From NCBI RefSeq assembly GCF_000276665.1, contig NW_004955487.1, positions 9,239,428 to 9,303,427 of the forward strand: a stretch of 64,000 nucleotides of DNA. The letters run 5' to 3'. The notes beneath the pieces were generated by a model. The model had not been told where the DNA came from, searched no databases, and was given only the letters and a program-made list of their open reading frames with translations. Source of the stretch: Chinchilla lanigera (lineage: Eukaryota; Chordata; Mammalia; Rodentia; Chinchillidae). Shown here piece after piece: positions 9,447 through 19,639 of the stretch. A program made the translations under genes and the position numbers. How positions within the stretch are numbered: position 1 is the first letter of the stretch; the number at the start of each line of letters is the position of its first letter.

Positions 9447-10256
9447 TGTCACCTCCCTGCTTCTGGAAAGGCCTCAACTCTCCAGGCTCTCCCGGGCTCT
9501 GCTCCATCCCAGGCCGCATGTCACACGTCTCATATTGCACATCCATGTTGCATGTCTTGAGTTGCATGTTGCATGTCACAGGCAGGACCCACAGTGGGGC
9601 TCAGAGCATCTCCTGCAAAAACACAGGGGACCCTCAGGGGCTTGACCTCGTGCACCTCCCTGGGCCTCCGTCCTGTGGGTTGACCTCCTTGGGCCACGCC
9701 CTGGGCCCAGATTCCGTCCTGCACAATGGCCCCAGAGCCGGGGAGGCACGCGTGAGAGCTTGGCGTCCTGGCACCGCGGGGCCCGATCCGGGCAGCCATG
9801 GGCCCGGGGCTGCTCCTGTTCTGGGCAGGAAGAGCCCCTGAGCTGGGGGAAGTGTCCAGCAGCCCGGAAGTCGTTGTGCAGCCGAGGACAGCGACTTGGC
9901 CCAGGGCTTCGGCTGTCTCTGGGAGGCAGGGGAAAGCTCCGGACCTATGATCTGATCCTCGGGCGGTAGAGGCTGGCGGAAGGTGCTACGGGCAGCTGTG
10001 CTGGGCGTATTGGCCCAGGCCAGGGCTGCTGGAGACTTGGGGACTCCAGGGCCCCTGTCCTCATCAGGTATGGGATAGGGGTCCCCATCCCGAGAAGAAC
10101 GCTTATTATAAACAGGTCAGTGTGTAACTAAAGTTTTCCAGCAAAAAAAAAGGAGGAAAATTCCCCAAAGACCTTGAGTCACATTGGCAGAGAAGTGGAG
10201 ACTGAGATGCCCTGGGCTATGGCTTCAGAAAGTTTTACATAAAAAAGTAGAATTAA
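9447..10256. other. Unique sequence, no gene supported
   Basis: GC-rich. It includes a small 'GTTGCATGT' repetition at ~9545-9580 and a donor-like 'TCAGGTATGGG' at ~10064 with no paired acceptor that keeps a frame open. Confidence 0.5.
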
Positions 10257-10372
10257 TAATCCAGGCCTGGTGGTACACGCCTGTGATTCCAGGCATCTGG
10301 GAGGCTGAGGCAGGAGGATGGCAAGCTCGAGCCCAGGCTGGGCAGATTGTGCCTTAGTGTGGCCCCAGCTCC
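10257..10372 (+). mobile_element. B1-like SINE
   Basis: Sense copy 'CTGGTGGTACACGCCTGTG' with full core. The 3' end is divergent. Confidence 0.88.
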
Positions 10373-10611
10373 AGTGAAAAGTCTAGCCGGGTAGAAGCAT
10401 AGCCGCGTGGGGGGTTCAGTCCCAGGCAGAAAGGGAAGGTGCCTTTCTGTCAGTGTTGCCCTCCATAGGAGGCTGAAGCCTCCCCTGCCTGTCCCAGGGC
10501 AGCCTGCAAGGGTCCCACAACTGTGCGCTGGCCGTTCCGTGGTCACCAGGAGGATTCTGAGTGTGAGTTCCTCCTCCGCAGCTAGTTTCCAAGCTTGGAA
10601 GACACGGTGTC

Positions 10612-10628
10612 CTGTTGCCATGGAGACC
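10612..10628. promoter_or_regulatory. X-box-like motif (RFX type)
   Basis: 'GTTGCCATGGAGAC' matches the RFX X-box consensus GTTGCCATGGCAAC at 12 of 14 positions, in non-repeat DNA. Single site, function unknown. Confidence 0.3.
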
Positions 10629-10842
10629 ATCTCTGCTGATTCTGCTGCTGGGCCTGCTGGGCGCAGCCTCTGGTTCTGGCTCTGGTTCCTCTGGAAGCCC
10701 TGGGCTGCCTTTGTCTGAGGAGCAGCACCCTGAGGCGGCTGCATGGCTGCAGGGCTGGGGTCGGGCAGTGCCGCAGGGTTCCTGAACTTGTTTAATGAGC
10801 AAGTGCGGAGAATACAGAGACGGGGCAATGTGCTCCCCTTCT

Positions 10843-10953
10843 AGAATAAAGAGACAGGGTCTTGCTATGGAGCCCTGTTGGGCTTGAACTCAGGCGCCTC
10901 CTGCCTCAGCCTCCAGAGTGCTGTGTTTGCAGGCATGAGCCTCCACACTCGCT
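10843..10953 (-). mobile_element. B1-like SINE
   Basis: Antisense copy 'AAAGAGACAGGGTCTTGCTA' to 'GGCATGAGCCTCC'. Confidence 0.88.
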
Positions 10954-11287
10954 CACCCTAGTGCTTTACACAGTCAGTTGGTGCTCTCAGGAATGCACGC
11001 TGCTGTGTCCCTCTGGATATTTTTGCTATTTCTCCCAGCTCAATTCAAATGTCCCTTTTCTGGAGTTGTGTAAGCAGGGTCCAATGCTCATGGAGCCCAC
11101 CGTATCACTTGGTTACTGAGGAGGGCCCAACTCCTCCGCTGTGCAGGCCCCAGGGATGGCACCAGGCAGGGGAGGCCTTGGTCCTAATGTGAGGACCCCT
11201 GGGCACCCAGTACTGCAGGCAGTGTGGCCGAGGACTTGCACCTCCAAACATAGCAGCAGTGAGACCTTGTGGCCTTTGCTCCCCTCC

Positions 11288-11420
11288 CTGGAAGCAGCAC
11301 TTGGGGAGGCTGAGGCAGGAGGGTCCTGAGTTCAAGCCCAGCCAGGGCAACTTAGCAACTTAGAGCGACTCTTTCAGAATAAAAAGCAAACAGGGCTGGG
11401 ATGGAGCACAGAGCAATGGG
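11288..11420 (+). mobile_element. Fused B1-ID SINE, 5'-truncated
   Basis: Starts within the B1 core ('CAGCACTTGGGGAGGCTGAG') and carries an A-rich linker and a short ID remnant ('GGGCTGGGATGGAGCACAGA'). Confidence 0.85.
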
Positions 11421-11800
11421 ATCCTGAACAAAGTGACCTGACCCTGCGATCACTTGGCCCTGAGGGGAACGTGGCATGCTGTGGCCCCAGGACGAAGCAG
11501 CTCAATCATGGTCCCAAGGATTGCTCGACTGTGTCAGACGCTGCCACTGTGAGCTGCACAGCCGTGGTGGGAAGGAATCTGCTGTCACGAGACATCCTCT
11601 GCCAGGCTGGGCCCTGCTATGCAGCTCAGTTCCTCGGACATGGCAAGAAGGGTTCGCAGCACCCTCTCCTCTGGGGGAAGCGAGGGACGTGCTTGCCAAG
11701 GAGGCCGGGCAAGGTCTGGGAGAGAGGGGGCACCCTGGAGCCCGAGGACAGAGGGGGGGATAGTGGGAGGCAGGAATTTAGTCTTGGAGTTCGTGTTTTG
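11421..11800. other. Unique GC-rich sequence
   Basis: No repeat or exon recognised. Three overlapping frames are explained by base composition. Confidence 0.5.
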
Positions 11801-11918
11801 TTTATTTTTGAGCCAGGATCTCACTATGTAGCCCAGGCTGGCCTTGAGTTCATGGCGATCCTCCTGCCTCAGCCTCCCGAGTGCTGGGATCACAGGTGAG
11901 CACCTCCATGCCTGGCGT
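11801..11918 (-). mobile_element. B1-like SINE
   Basis: Well-preserved antisense monomer, 'GAGCCAGGATCTCACTATGT' to 'CACCTCCATGCC'. Confidence 0.92.
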
Positions 11919-12080
11919 TGGGTTCAGAGTTTGTGGTGGTCGTTTCCTGGGAACCCTGATTAGATGACCTCCTCACATCTGCCTCACAGAGAAACAGGCC
12001 CGGGCTGAGTCTTTCCCACTCCACACCCTGATCACAATCGGTGGGTGGAGGCTCACATCTCAGACTGCTTCTTACTGTAC

Positions 12081-12094
12081 GGGGGGGGGGGGGG
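12081..12094 (+). repeat. Poly(G) tract, 14 bases
   Basis: An uninterrupted run of 14 G, unusual for mammalian DNA and prone to slippage and sequencing error, so its length may not be exact. Confidence 0.95.
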
Positions 12095-12104
12095 TGTCCC
12101 AGGA

Positions 12105-12215
12105 CGGTAGGGGCTGATTTGCATAATTCATTTCTAGAGCATTAATTAGCAGGGCTGTGTTCCTGGGCACACTTGCATTCCAGTTTCAAACACAAATACA
12201 CATTAGTAAATGTTC
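12105..12215. promoter_or_regulatory. AT-rich conserved-looking element
   Basis: Abrupt AT-rich island in GC-rich DNA with an octamer-like 'ATTTGCATAATTCATT' (POU/homeodomain type) and 'CATTAATTAGC'. No repeat recognised. Putative enhancer core by composition and motif content only. Confidence 0.35.
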
Positions 12216-12554
12216 CTCATGTGGGGCTTCTGGAGGGGATCTGCAGCCCGGGCGGGGGTGAGTCTCACACTGCTGAATGATGGCCGGGCGGTGACACTGC
12301 CCTCCGCTCTGTGGGCAGTGGGAAAGCCCACTCTCAAGGCAGCTGGGGTGAGAGGGATTCTCTGCCTGCAGAGAGAAAGCAGCTTGCGGGGCATCTGTGT
12401 CCCCGGTCCCTGTCCGTCTGTTCAGCAGAAGGAAGTCCCTACATTTTGGGAGAACAGGGACCTAGTACCCGGCTGCTTGTATACTTGTGGGAAATGTGTG
12501 TGTACATGAACAAGCACTCTATATTATGATAGTCTGTATAAGAGGAAAGAAGTC

Positions 12555-12692
12555 AAGCTGGGCATGATGGTGCACGCCTGTAATTCCAGCACTCAGGGAA
12601 GCTGAGGCAGGAGGATCACTGAGAGTTTAAGGCCAGCCTGGGCTACATAGTGAGTTCAAGCTCAGCCTGAACTGCATAGCAAGATCCTGGAA
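12555..12692 (+). mobile_element. B1-like SINE with internal duplication
   Basis: Sense copy 'AGCTGGGCATGATGGTGCAC'. The internal duplicated unit reads 'GAGTTCAAGCTCAGCCTGAA'. Confidence 0.92.
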
Positions 12693-12710
12693 CAGAGAAT
12701 ATTGTTAGGC

Positions 12711-13065
12711 TGGTGCCTTAATCCTTCTCTTGTCACTGGGATACAATACCCAACACACACAACTGAGAAGGAAAGGTTTATTGTAGCCGATGCTTCAGTC
12801 CATGGTCTGTTGCTTCAAGGCAAGGGGCTTGGCAGAGGGGCCTGGTGGAGGACAGCTGCTCACAGCATGGTGGACAGGAAGTAGAGAGAAGGGAGGAGGC
12901 AGGAAGAACCCTTGGAGGCCACTGCCCCTCCCACCAGGCCCCACCTCCTAAGTGCCCATTGTCCAATCAGCTTCCAGAGCCCTGCCTGTGATCACATGAG
13001 TGTCTGGGACATCTAGATCCAGACCTAGCAGTCAGGAAGTCAAATTTAGGGTGGTCACAATCTCT
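12711..13065 (-). mobile_element. MaLR-type LTR (antisense)
   Basis: Left end 'TGCCTTAATCCTTCTC' with 'GGGATACAATACCCAAC' and 'GGAAAGGTTTATTG' is the complement of the MaLR LTR 3' end (polyadenylation region 'AATAAACCTTTCC'). The complement of the 'CACCATG' and 'GGGGCCTGG' blocks follows. The right end is indistinct. Confidence 0.7.
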
Positions 13066-13174
13066 ACATCCTACTGCCAAGGAAAACATCAAAAACCTGA
13101 AGAGTCAAACGAGTAAAACCTGAGCACCACTGTCTGGCAGCCCGTGGTAACCAAGGCTATTTGTCTCTCTCTAG

Positions 13175-13241
13175 GCCAGAGCTGCTCAGCATCCTCATCG
13201 AAGGCCGGCATAAGGATCAGATCCAGTCTCTGCAGAGCCAG
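13175..13241 (+). CDS. Candidate internal coding exon, gene unknown
   Basis: A 67-base segment bounded by a strong acceptor (pyrimidine tract 'TTGTCTCTCTCTAG' ending at 13174) and a donor 'CAG|GTGGGA' at 13241/13242. Entering after two bases of a codon and leaving at a codon boundary, it reads 22 codons without stop, including LLSILIEGRHKDQIQSL. The residues are polar and coiled-coil-like (E, R, K, D, Q with heptad-like leucines), and codon use is ordinary. One other frame is closed by a stop. No repeat covers it. I do not recognise the protein family. It could be an internal exon of a gene whose introns fill the window, or a chance match. No second exon could be linked to it with certainty. 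Confidence 0.4.
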
Positions 13242-13857
13242 GTGGGAATACATGTGCACAGAGTGCGGGGTTCAGTGGGGACCCTGACAAGCTATCATGT
13301 CACACTGCTACGGCATATTTGGTGGGGAACACAGTGAGGAAGAAGGGGGACTTCGATTTGAGCTGCAAACACTTCATTCCTGTCTCACGAGGGCAAAGGT
13401 TAGGGGTCGAGTCACAGCTTCTGTGGGACTCGGTTTACTTCGAAAGAGGTTGATGCACTGGTTTTTTTATGGCACCATGTGCTCATCCTATGATTCTTTT
13501 TAGGAGTTCTTCATTGGGAAAGTTCCAAACCCATCAGTACATAATTATTTTATGTATTATGTAACCACGGCAATTTAGCAGTACATAGTTCCTCAGGGCT
13601 GGGAAGACAGGGTGCTTCTGTAGAACAAAGAAGTCTCAAGAGCACTTGACAGGTCTGGATTCTCATGTTTCCCTAAAAACATCTGAATGTTCTAATGTTT
13701 AGAATTCTGCTCTTTCACAGTCTTTCATCTACCAAACCTGGCAAGACTGTAAGTTCAATTTATATCTGAATTCTGCAACCTATAAGATTAAATTTAGAGT
13801 CTGATTTTCTTCTGTATTAATCCTTGGGATGTAATAAATTGGAGATTCTTTTTTGTT
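13242..13857. other. Unique sequence with AT-rich part
   Basis: Repeat-free by eye. AT-rich from about 13440, with no exon or motif I can name. Confidence 0.5.
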
Positions 13858-14044
13858 TTCCCCAGGGACAATGAGTATTGAATCCAGGGCCTTTGTACTG
13901 AGCTATACTCCCAACCTCTTTTTATTATTTTGAGGCAGGGTCTCACTAAGTTGTTACATTGTCCAGGCTGGGCTTGAACTTGTGATCTTCCTGCCTCTGC
14001 CTCCCAGAGTGCTAGAATCACATGTCTGCACCGCCAGGCCCATC
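13858..14044 (-). mobile_element. Fused B1-ID SINE
   Basis: Antisense ID ('GAGTATTGAATCCAGGGCC'), T-rich linker, B1 from 'TTTTGAGGCAGGGTCTCACT' to 'GCACCGCCAGGCCC'. Confidence 0.88.
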
Positions 14045-14173
14045 TAAATTAGAGATTCTTTTTAGGGTTGACATTGGAGCTTTCTGGGTTTTAGGTTGTG
14101 TCTTCAGCTCAGCATTTAAAACCAGATCTTGTAATTTTCTTCATGCAAACCATCTAGACGAGTCAGAAAGAAC

Positions 14174-14645
14174 TCTCCACCCATCACCCATCCATCATGT
14201 ATCATCTGTCCATCATCCATCCAATCATCCATCATCCATCCATCCATCCATCCATCATCTATTCATCATTCATCCACCATGCATCATCCATGCATGCATG
14301 CATCCGTTCATTCACTCATCCATCCATCATCCATCCATCCATCCATCCACTCATCCATTCATCTATTCACTCATCCATGCATGCATGCATCTATCCATCA
14401 CTCATCCATCCATCCACTATCCACCCATCCATTGACCATGCATTATCCATCCACTCATCCATCCATCCACCCACCCACCATCAATCCATCATCCATCCAT
14501 CTACCATGCAACATCCATCATCCATCCATCCACCATGATTATCCATCCATCCACCCATTCATCCACTCAGCCATCCATCATTCATTCATCCAACCATGCA
14601 TTATCCATTCATCTACCATTCATCATCCATCCAGCCAGCCAGCCA
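14174..14645. repeat. (CATC)n/(CATCCATT)n array, 470 bp
   Basis: Long imperfect tetranucleotide array of CATC with ATTC, CACC and ATGC variants. Because 4 is not a multiple of 3 and stops are rare, three + strand frames stay open for over 90 codons as His/Pro/Ser/Ile-rich strings. These are not proteins. A second, independent array lies at 48.9 kb. Confidence 0.97.
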
Positions 14646-15756
14646 AAGACTCACTGTTATTCTCAGCCTCTGAGCTCTTGGTTTACAATGAGCACATCCA
14701 CCCAGATAGTCATGGCTGAAAACCTAGTAATGGGGAGATCTTGGGCTTCTGGTCACCATGGTGACCTCCCAAGAGCTCAGGCTCTTTCCAGGACTGTTGC
14801 AGGTAGCCAGGGGTGTGGGAGGAGATGAGGAGCCGTCCTGCCCCCACCAGGGCTGGACTGATCCCCAGGACTGGGATGGCCACCCCTCCTCCCTGCCCAG
14901 CCCAGCATAGGCAGATGTGCCATGCTTGTTTGTCAATAATTCACATCCAGAAAGGGGGCCAGGGCCACGGCCATCAGAGCCCCTGTGGGGAGGAAGTGAT
15001 GGGAACCAGGGTGGATGCGCTGTTCCTGCCCGGCCCCACCTGAACCCTGAAATCAGGAGGCCAGGTCCAGGGGTCCTGAGCGTGCTGTGTGTGTGTGTGA
15101 ATGCGTGTGTGTACTGGGGGTTGAACCCGGGGCCCTTGCAGTGAGCCAGGGTAGGGGCTCAGTGGGAGGCACGGAGGGGCTGTCAGCGTGCCCAGCCCTA
15201 GCGGGCAGGGCAGGGGCCATCATGCCCGTCACAAGGCCAGGACAGGGAGGCATTGGAGGCAGAGGAGACCCAGGAGCCCTCCAGCTGCAGGCATGTGGGC
15301 GGCATCAGGCAGACCTGGTCTCCCTTGGCCCCAAGACCCACAAAATGGGGAGAAGAAAACAGTGACTGACCGACCGCACAGGTATGTGCAGTCCACACGG
15401 GAGCAGTTCGGACCCAGGACCTCCCAGCAACTAGTGAATTCGGAGCAGTTATGGCTGCACTTTGCCCACAGGGAAACTGGAGCATGAAGGGAAAAGGGAG
15501 CTGGACACACAGCCGGCAAGCAGCGAGCACTGGAGACACGGCCCAGCTGGCGATGCCTCCGCCATGCATACCGTGCTCTAATGGCAGCACAGAGGGCTCA
15601 GCCCCTTTCCGGTGGCTTCCATTAAGCCCTGGAGGCCTGGGGAGGGTCTGAGGGGACATTTCAGCAGGACAGGGACAGACATGGGCAAGTAGGAGCCCAT
15701 GCACAGCTGGGCTAGCTCCACCCTGCCAGAGATGCTCCGAAAAGTTTGCCTGCTAC
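14646..15756. other. Unique sequence, no gene supported
   Basis: GC-rich, over 1 kb without recognised repeats apart from a short (TG)n at 15090-15115 next to 'GGGGGTTGAACCCGGGGCCC' (15116-15135), a worn ID-like remnant. A perfect 16-base palindrome, GGTCACCATGGTGACC, is at 14751-14766. Overlapping frames on both strands show no domain. Confidence 0.5.
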
Positions 15757-15800
15757 ACGCTGGGAGGCTGAGGCAGGAGGATCTTGTTTGAGCCCAGACC
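15757..15800 (+). mobile_element. B1 core fragment
   Basis: Only 'GGGAGGCTGAGGCAGGAGG' and a few flanking bases remain. Confidence 0.7.
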
Positions 15801-15999
15801 ACCTTCTGGCGGGGGAGGTGTGGGGGAGGCTTCTGTAATCGGACTGGGGAGGCCCACTCAAGTTTGGGTGCAGGTGGGGGATGGACCCTGTCCCCACAGT
15901 ATGGCCTTGGAGGCCCCCAGGGTCCCTGTGAGAACGCAGCCCACCCGTGAACCTGCGAGCAGCCCCACCTGCCCAGCTCACACACTGGGCTGGTCCCTC

Positions 16000-16145
16000 A
16001 TCCTGTTAATGATCACCAGGGTGACCGTAAATCCTGGCCCGGACAGCACTATTTTCTGCCTGTTGCCTGGGGTAATTATTAACGGCTCCCTTTCACTCCC
16101 AAGTGCCCGACGGGGCAATAAATTACACAGCTCCCCTTGGTCCCG
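16000..16145. promoter_or_regulatory. Conserved-looking noncoding block
   Basis: Repeat-free. It mixes 'CTGTTAATGATCACC', 'GGGGTAATTATTAACGG' and 'GGGCAATAAATTACAC' in otherwise GC-rich DNA, a pattern of homeodomain-type TAAT cores typical of developmental enhancers. Function inferred. Confidence 0.35.
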
Positions 16146-16374
16146 GCACTGCAGCCACTCACTGCCTTGTGGAGCCTCCCTGTGGACCCTCACCTCTGCT
16201 GACTCCTGCACTCCGCTGGCCGGAGTCCCTGAGGCCTGCCAGTGTCTCCAGTCTCTGCATCTCAGCCACACCCACTCCTATGCCCCTGGGGTGACAGGTA
16301 AGGGTCATGCAGGTGGAGAAGCGGGTAGATGTTAAGGGTAGATTCCCTGAAGCAGGGCCAACAGCACAGGGTTT

Positions 16375-16785
16375 GTGTTTTAGAGATGTGTTCCGTGAAT
16401 CCCCTCAGAATCCTCCCCTGGCTTTGCACCCACCGTCCTTGCCATTTTCTGCAGCAGCTCTGGAGTGCTCTCTCCTGAGGGTCCTTAGCTGTGCTGTCCT
16501 GGCTGCCTCCATGTCTTGAATGGATTCAAATTGTGTCCTTTTCATGGTCATTGTGACTTTGAGGAAGAGCCTGAAGTCACACAGTGCCAGATCCAGTGAC
16601 TAAGGCAGGTAAGGACACAGTGTTACGTTTTTATGAGCCTGTGGAAAGACCCTCAGGAAAGAGGACTCCAGAGCTGCTGTGGAAAGCGGCAAGGATGATG
16701 GGATGAGTGTGTTTGAGCTGAGGGGAGGATTCTGAGATTCACATCAATGCATCTTTTACTGTAGTTAATTTTTGAAAAAATTTGA
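16375..16785 (-). mobile_element. Palindromic mariner-derived element, copy A
   Basis: Left arm (to ~16625, antisense) carries the complement of the 3' part of a mariner-type transposase gene, including the block around 'GGAAGAGCCTGAAGTCACAC', which reads as the LAP-C-DF region with the third catalytic aspartate. The right arm (from ~16646) repeats the outermost transposase and 3' UTR part in the opposite direction ('AGACCCTCAGGAAAGAGGAC'). The loop is short. Same layout as copies C and D, reversed relative to B. Confidence 0.75.
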
Positions 16786-17089
16786 ATCTTCAATGTACAT
16801 CTTGATCACACCTTGTATTCTCCAGGAGCTAGACTCCTGCAAACTCCGTTACTCCACTGTGGGCCACTGGCATTGGCACACAGTCCTGCCAATAGAGAGC
16901 GCTGCTGGGAGGCTGACCAGAGCAGAAGGGAGAGCTCTGCCCTTGTCACACAAGGTGGCGCTGCAGTGGAGGCAGCAGCTGCAGCTCTGGTTGAGCAGGT
17001 GCCTCTGTGTGTGGATCCAGAACCAATGAAGGCACCTGCTATGCTTTGGATCCAAGATGTCCCCAATACCTCCTCTGTGTGAAGCTGAA

Positions 17090-17418
17090 GGAGCGTGGGC
17101 AGTGTGCTCACTGGTGGGTCCATCATGGATGAGTTCCTGACTGAATGCGCTGTGGGAGGCGGGGCCTGGTTGGAGGAGGTGACTGGGGGTGACCTGGAAA
17201 GGTGCACCGTTCTTGTCCTCACTCCTCCCTCTCTCTGCCTCCTGGCCACCATGAACTGAGCAACTCTCCTCTTCCAGGCCCTTCTGCCAAGAAGTTCCTG
17301 CCTTGGAGCAGCTGACCATGGACTGAACCCACCAAAACTGTGAGCTAGATAGACCCCTTCCTCTCTAAGTTGTGAGCACTGGGTGTTTTGTCCCCACACC
17401 AGTAATGTGACTGAGACA
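17090..17418 (+). mobile_element. MaLR-type LTR
   Basis: Closest relative of the LTR at 4.8-5.1 kb ('GGTGGGTCCATCATGG', 'GGGGCCTGGTTGGAGGAGG', 'ACCATGGACTGAACCCACC'). The 3' end 'GTGACTGAGACA' is intact. The 5' end cannot be placed. The 206-codon antisense frame across it is an artefact. Confidence 0.8.
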
Positions 17419-17542
17419 AGGGCCATTTTCCTCTTTTCAGTTCCTCCATCTGGAACCCTGCAGCAAACGCTACCCAGCCAGCACAGGCTGAGCAGTGCCC
17501 CTGCCCACGGCGCTCATGGGGCTAAATGAAACAATCCCTTCT

Positions 17543-17697
17543 AGCCAGGTGTGGTGGTGCACGCCTGTAATCCCAGCACTCGGGAGGCTGAGGCAGGAGG
17601 ATCGTTGCGAGTTCGAGACCAGCCTGGGCTACAAAGTGAGCTCGAGGCCTGCCTGAACTGCATAGTGAGACCCTGCTTCAAAAAAAAAAAAAAATAA
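17543..17697 (+). mobile_element. B1-like SINE, near-consensus
   Basis: Best-preserved copy of the window: 'GCCAGGTGTGGTGGTGCACG' start, internal duplication ('GAGCTCGAGGCCTGCCTGAA') and an A-rich end at 17680-17697. Probably the youngest of its type here. Confidence 0.95.
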
Positions 17698-17984
17698 AAA
17701 GAAACAACCCCCTCCCACTGGTGAGCCCAAAACTTGGTGTCTGCTCCTCACTGACCACGCACCCTGGCTGGCCTCCTTCCACCGCTCCGACCCTCAGTTT
17801 CCCATCTGAAATGCTCACGAGTTCTGGTGTTCCTTCCCTGAGGTGGCTGAGTTACTGCCCACACGGAGCTGGCCAGCGTGGCTGCCCAGGCTTTAGGTGC
17901 CCTCCCCGTCTGCCTCCTGCGTCCACTCTGCCCGCCCTGACGTCCTTGGCTGCCCGGGCTGGGAGCCCCATGCTCAGACCACAG
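17698..17984. other. Unique GC-rich sequence
   Basis: Nothing recognised. It leads into the AAATATTT cluster. Confidence 0.45.
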
Positions 17985-18135
17985 CCCTTAAATATTTCAT
18001 GGCAGCCGTCTGGGAATGAATATTTCATCACAGACTCCTCGGCACTTAAATATTTAATCACTGCGCCGGCGGAGGCAGAGGGAACCCACGGCTGGGCAAA
18101 TATTTGGTCTCTGGTCCCAGTTTTAAAGCCTCTTT
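17985..18135. promoter_or_regulatory. Cluster of four AATATTT cores
   Basis: Four copies of an AATATTT core ('TTAAATATTTCAT' 17988, 'GAATATTTCATCA' 18018, 'TTAAATATTTAATCA' 18046, 'GCAAATATTTGG' 18096) at spacings of roughly 30, 28 and 50 bases inside GC-rich DNA. The flanks differ, so this is not a tandem repeat. MEF2/POU-like binding is possible. Putative regulatory element. Confidence 0.35.
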
Positions 18136-18475
18136 GGTTCCGGCCTCCAAGGACAGAGGGACCAGGACAAGGACACTTCCACACCAGGCTCACGAACATT
18201 TAATGTTTCCACACATCCAGACCTTCCTCTCAGGGCAGCCAGAGATGCGGGGTCCGAAGCTGTCGCCCGGGAGAGCAGGGGCGACTGAGAACAGAGAGGG
18301 AGCTAGTGTGACAAGAACCCGTGTCACTTTCTAGTCTGAGAAAAGACGGCTCTGAAATGGAAAGAGCGTCCACACGGTACAGGACAGAACTCAGTCAGGG
18401 GCTATTTCAGCGGTGATTTAGAATGGACGGTAAGAAAACGTTTAGGAAAAACTTTTAATAAAAAAGTAGGAACAA

Positions 18476-18604
18476 AGCTGGGTGTGGTGTGGTGGGCATG
18501 CCTGTGATCCCAGCACTCAGGAGGCTGAGGCAGAAGGATTGCTGGAAGTTTGAGGCCATCCTGCACTACACAACAAGATCCTGTCTCAAAAAAAAAAAAT
18601 TAAA
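18476..18604 (+). mobile_element. B1-like SINE
   Basis: Sense copy 'AGCTGGGTGTGGTGTGGTGG' with a full core and a poly(A) end at 18588-18600. Confidence 0.92.
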
Positions 18605-19377
18605 AGTACAATAAAGGAGAAAAAAATGGAATTGGAAGTCTTTGTGGAGCTCCATGTAAAAATAGTAAAAATTCCTAGAGTTGGAGTGAAGAGAAACTGC
18701 CAGTATCCGCGTCTAGGATCAGGACTGTGTGGCCAGAACTCAGCCTAAAGACTTTCTCAACCTGCTGGCACTGTCTTGACTGCCGCAGGCATGACCTCTG
18801 CTCTTCTCTAGTGCTAGAAGGACTTTGAGTTTGTTTGAGGCTCACTTTCCCTGTGAGGGGAGAGGTGCCGGGGGCTGCCCTGATGGGATTCCCTTCCCTT
18901 TCCTTGATGCTGGGTTGGTCGTAGGTGTGCAAAGCAACTCTGATTGGTACAGTATGAAGGAAGCTGGCCATCCAGAGTGGGGTCCTGACAGGCTATTCTG
19001 GGGATGGAGCTCAGTGGGGGAAGAGAACCTGACTTTCCCTCTTGGGATGCAGATGTGTGGGGCTATGGCAGCCACTTTGTTGCCATGAAGAGAGAGGCTG
19101 AAGACCAAGGATGAAGGTAGTGGAGAAGAAAAGTGGCCATCTCTGTACCACACACTGCTGGAGTCCCTTCTGCCACATTCACTGTATGCAGCGAGCAGCA
19201 TTCTAACCCATGCATCTGTGATTATGGGAGGGGATGAGAAAAACATCAAAGACAAACCAGGGGTGAGTGAGAGACTTTCCACACCCAGCGGGTCAGCTGA
19301 TAAGCCTGACCGTGGTGACCTCGGGGCAGTGAGGCTGCAGGACCTTTTCCACCTGCTGATCAAGCATTCCTTGCAGT
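18605..19377. other. Unclassified sequence
   Basis: Mixed composition, no named repeat. A + strand frame from 19218 (starting MIMGGDEKNIKDKPG) runs into the following SINE and lacks splice support, so it is not annotated. Confidence 0.4.
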
Positions 19378-19560
19378 CAAGTGCTGAGGTGCAGGCCTGG
19401 AATCCAGTGCTCTCGGAGGCTGAGGCAGGACCACCTCAAGTTCCAACCCAGTGTGGGCAACATAGCGATTTAGTGAGATGCTGCCTCATAATAAGACATT
19501 TAAAAATACCAGGGATGGAGCTCAGTACGAAGGCCCTGGGTTGGGTCCCCAGTGCCAGGT
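19378..19560 (+). mobile_element. Fused B1-ID SINE
   Basis: Sense B1 ('GGTGCAGGCCTGGAATCCAG'), A-rich linker, ID tail ending 'GGGTTGGGTCCCCAGTGCC'. Confidence 0.88.
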
Positions 19561-19639
19561 GGGGTGGGCTTGGGAGGAAAAAGAAACTGAAGGACCCCGT
19601 GCTGCTGTGCTCTGCGGAGCGGGCCTAGCGTTTCCGGCC

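Noticed and set aside
10416..10802. Glu/Pro-rich antisense frame
   Set aside because: Short low-complexity stretch without start context; partly shared with a longer frame that enters a SINE.
14174..14645. Possible CRISPR-like array
   Set aside because: Units are 4 bases without spacers, in a mammalian genome.
14022..14719. His/Pro/Ser-rich frames of about 100-146 codons
   Set aside because: Translation of the CATC array in three frames.
16806..17426. 206-codon open frame on -, and a + frame from 16772 following a splice-like CAG
   Set aside because: Both overlap the MaLR LTR and mariner flank. The + frame ends just before the LTR and has no donor.
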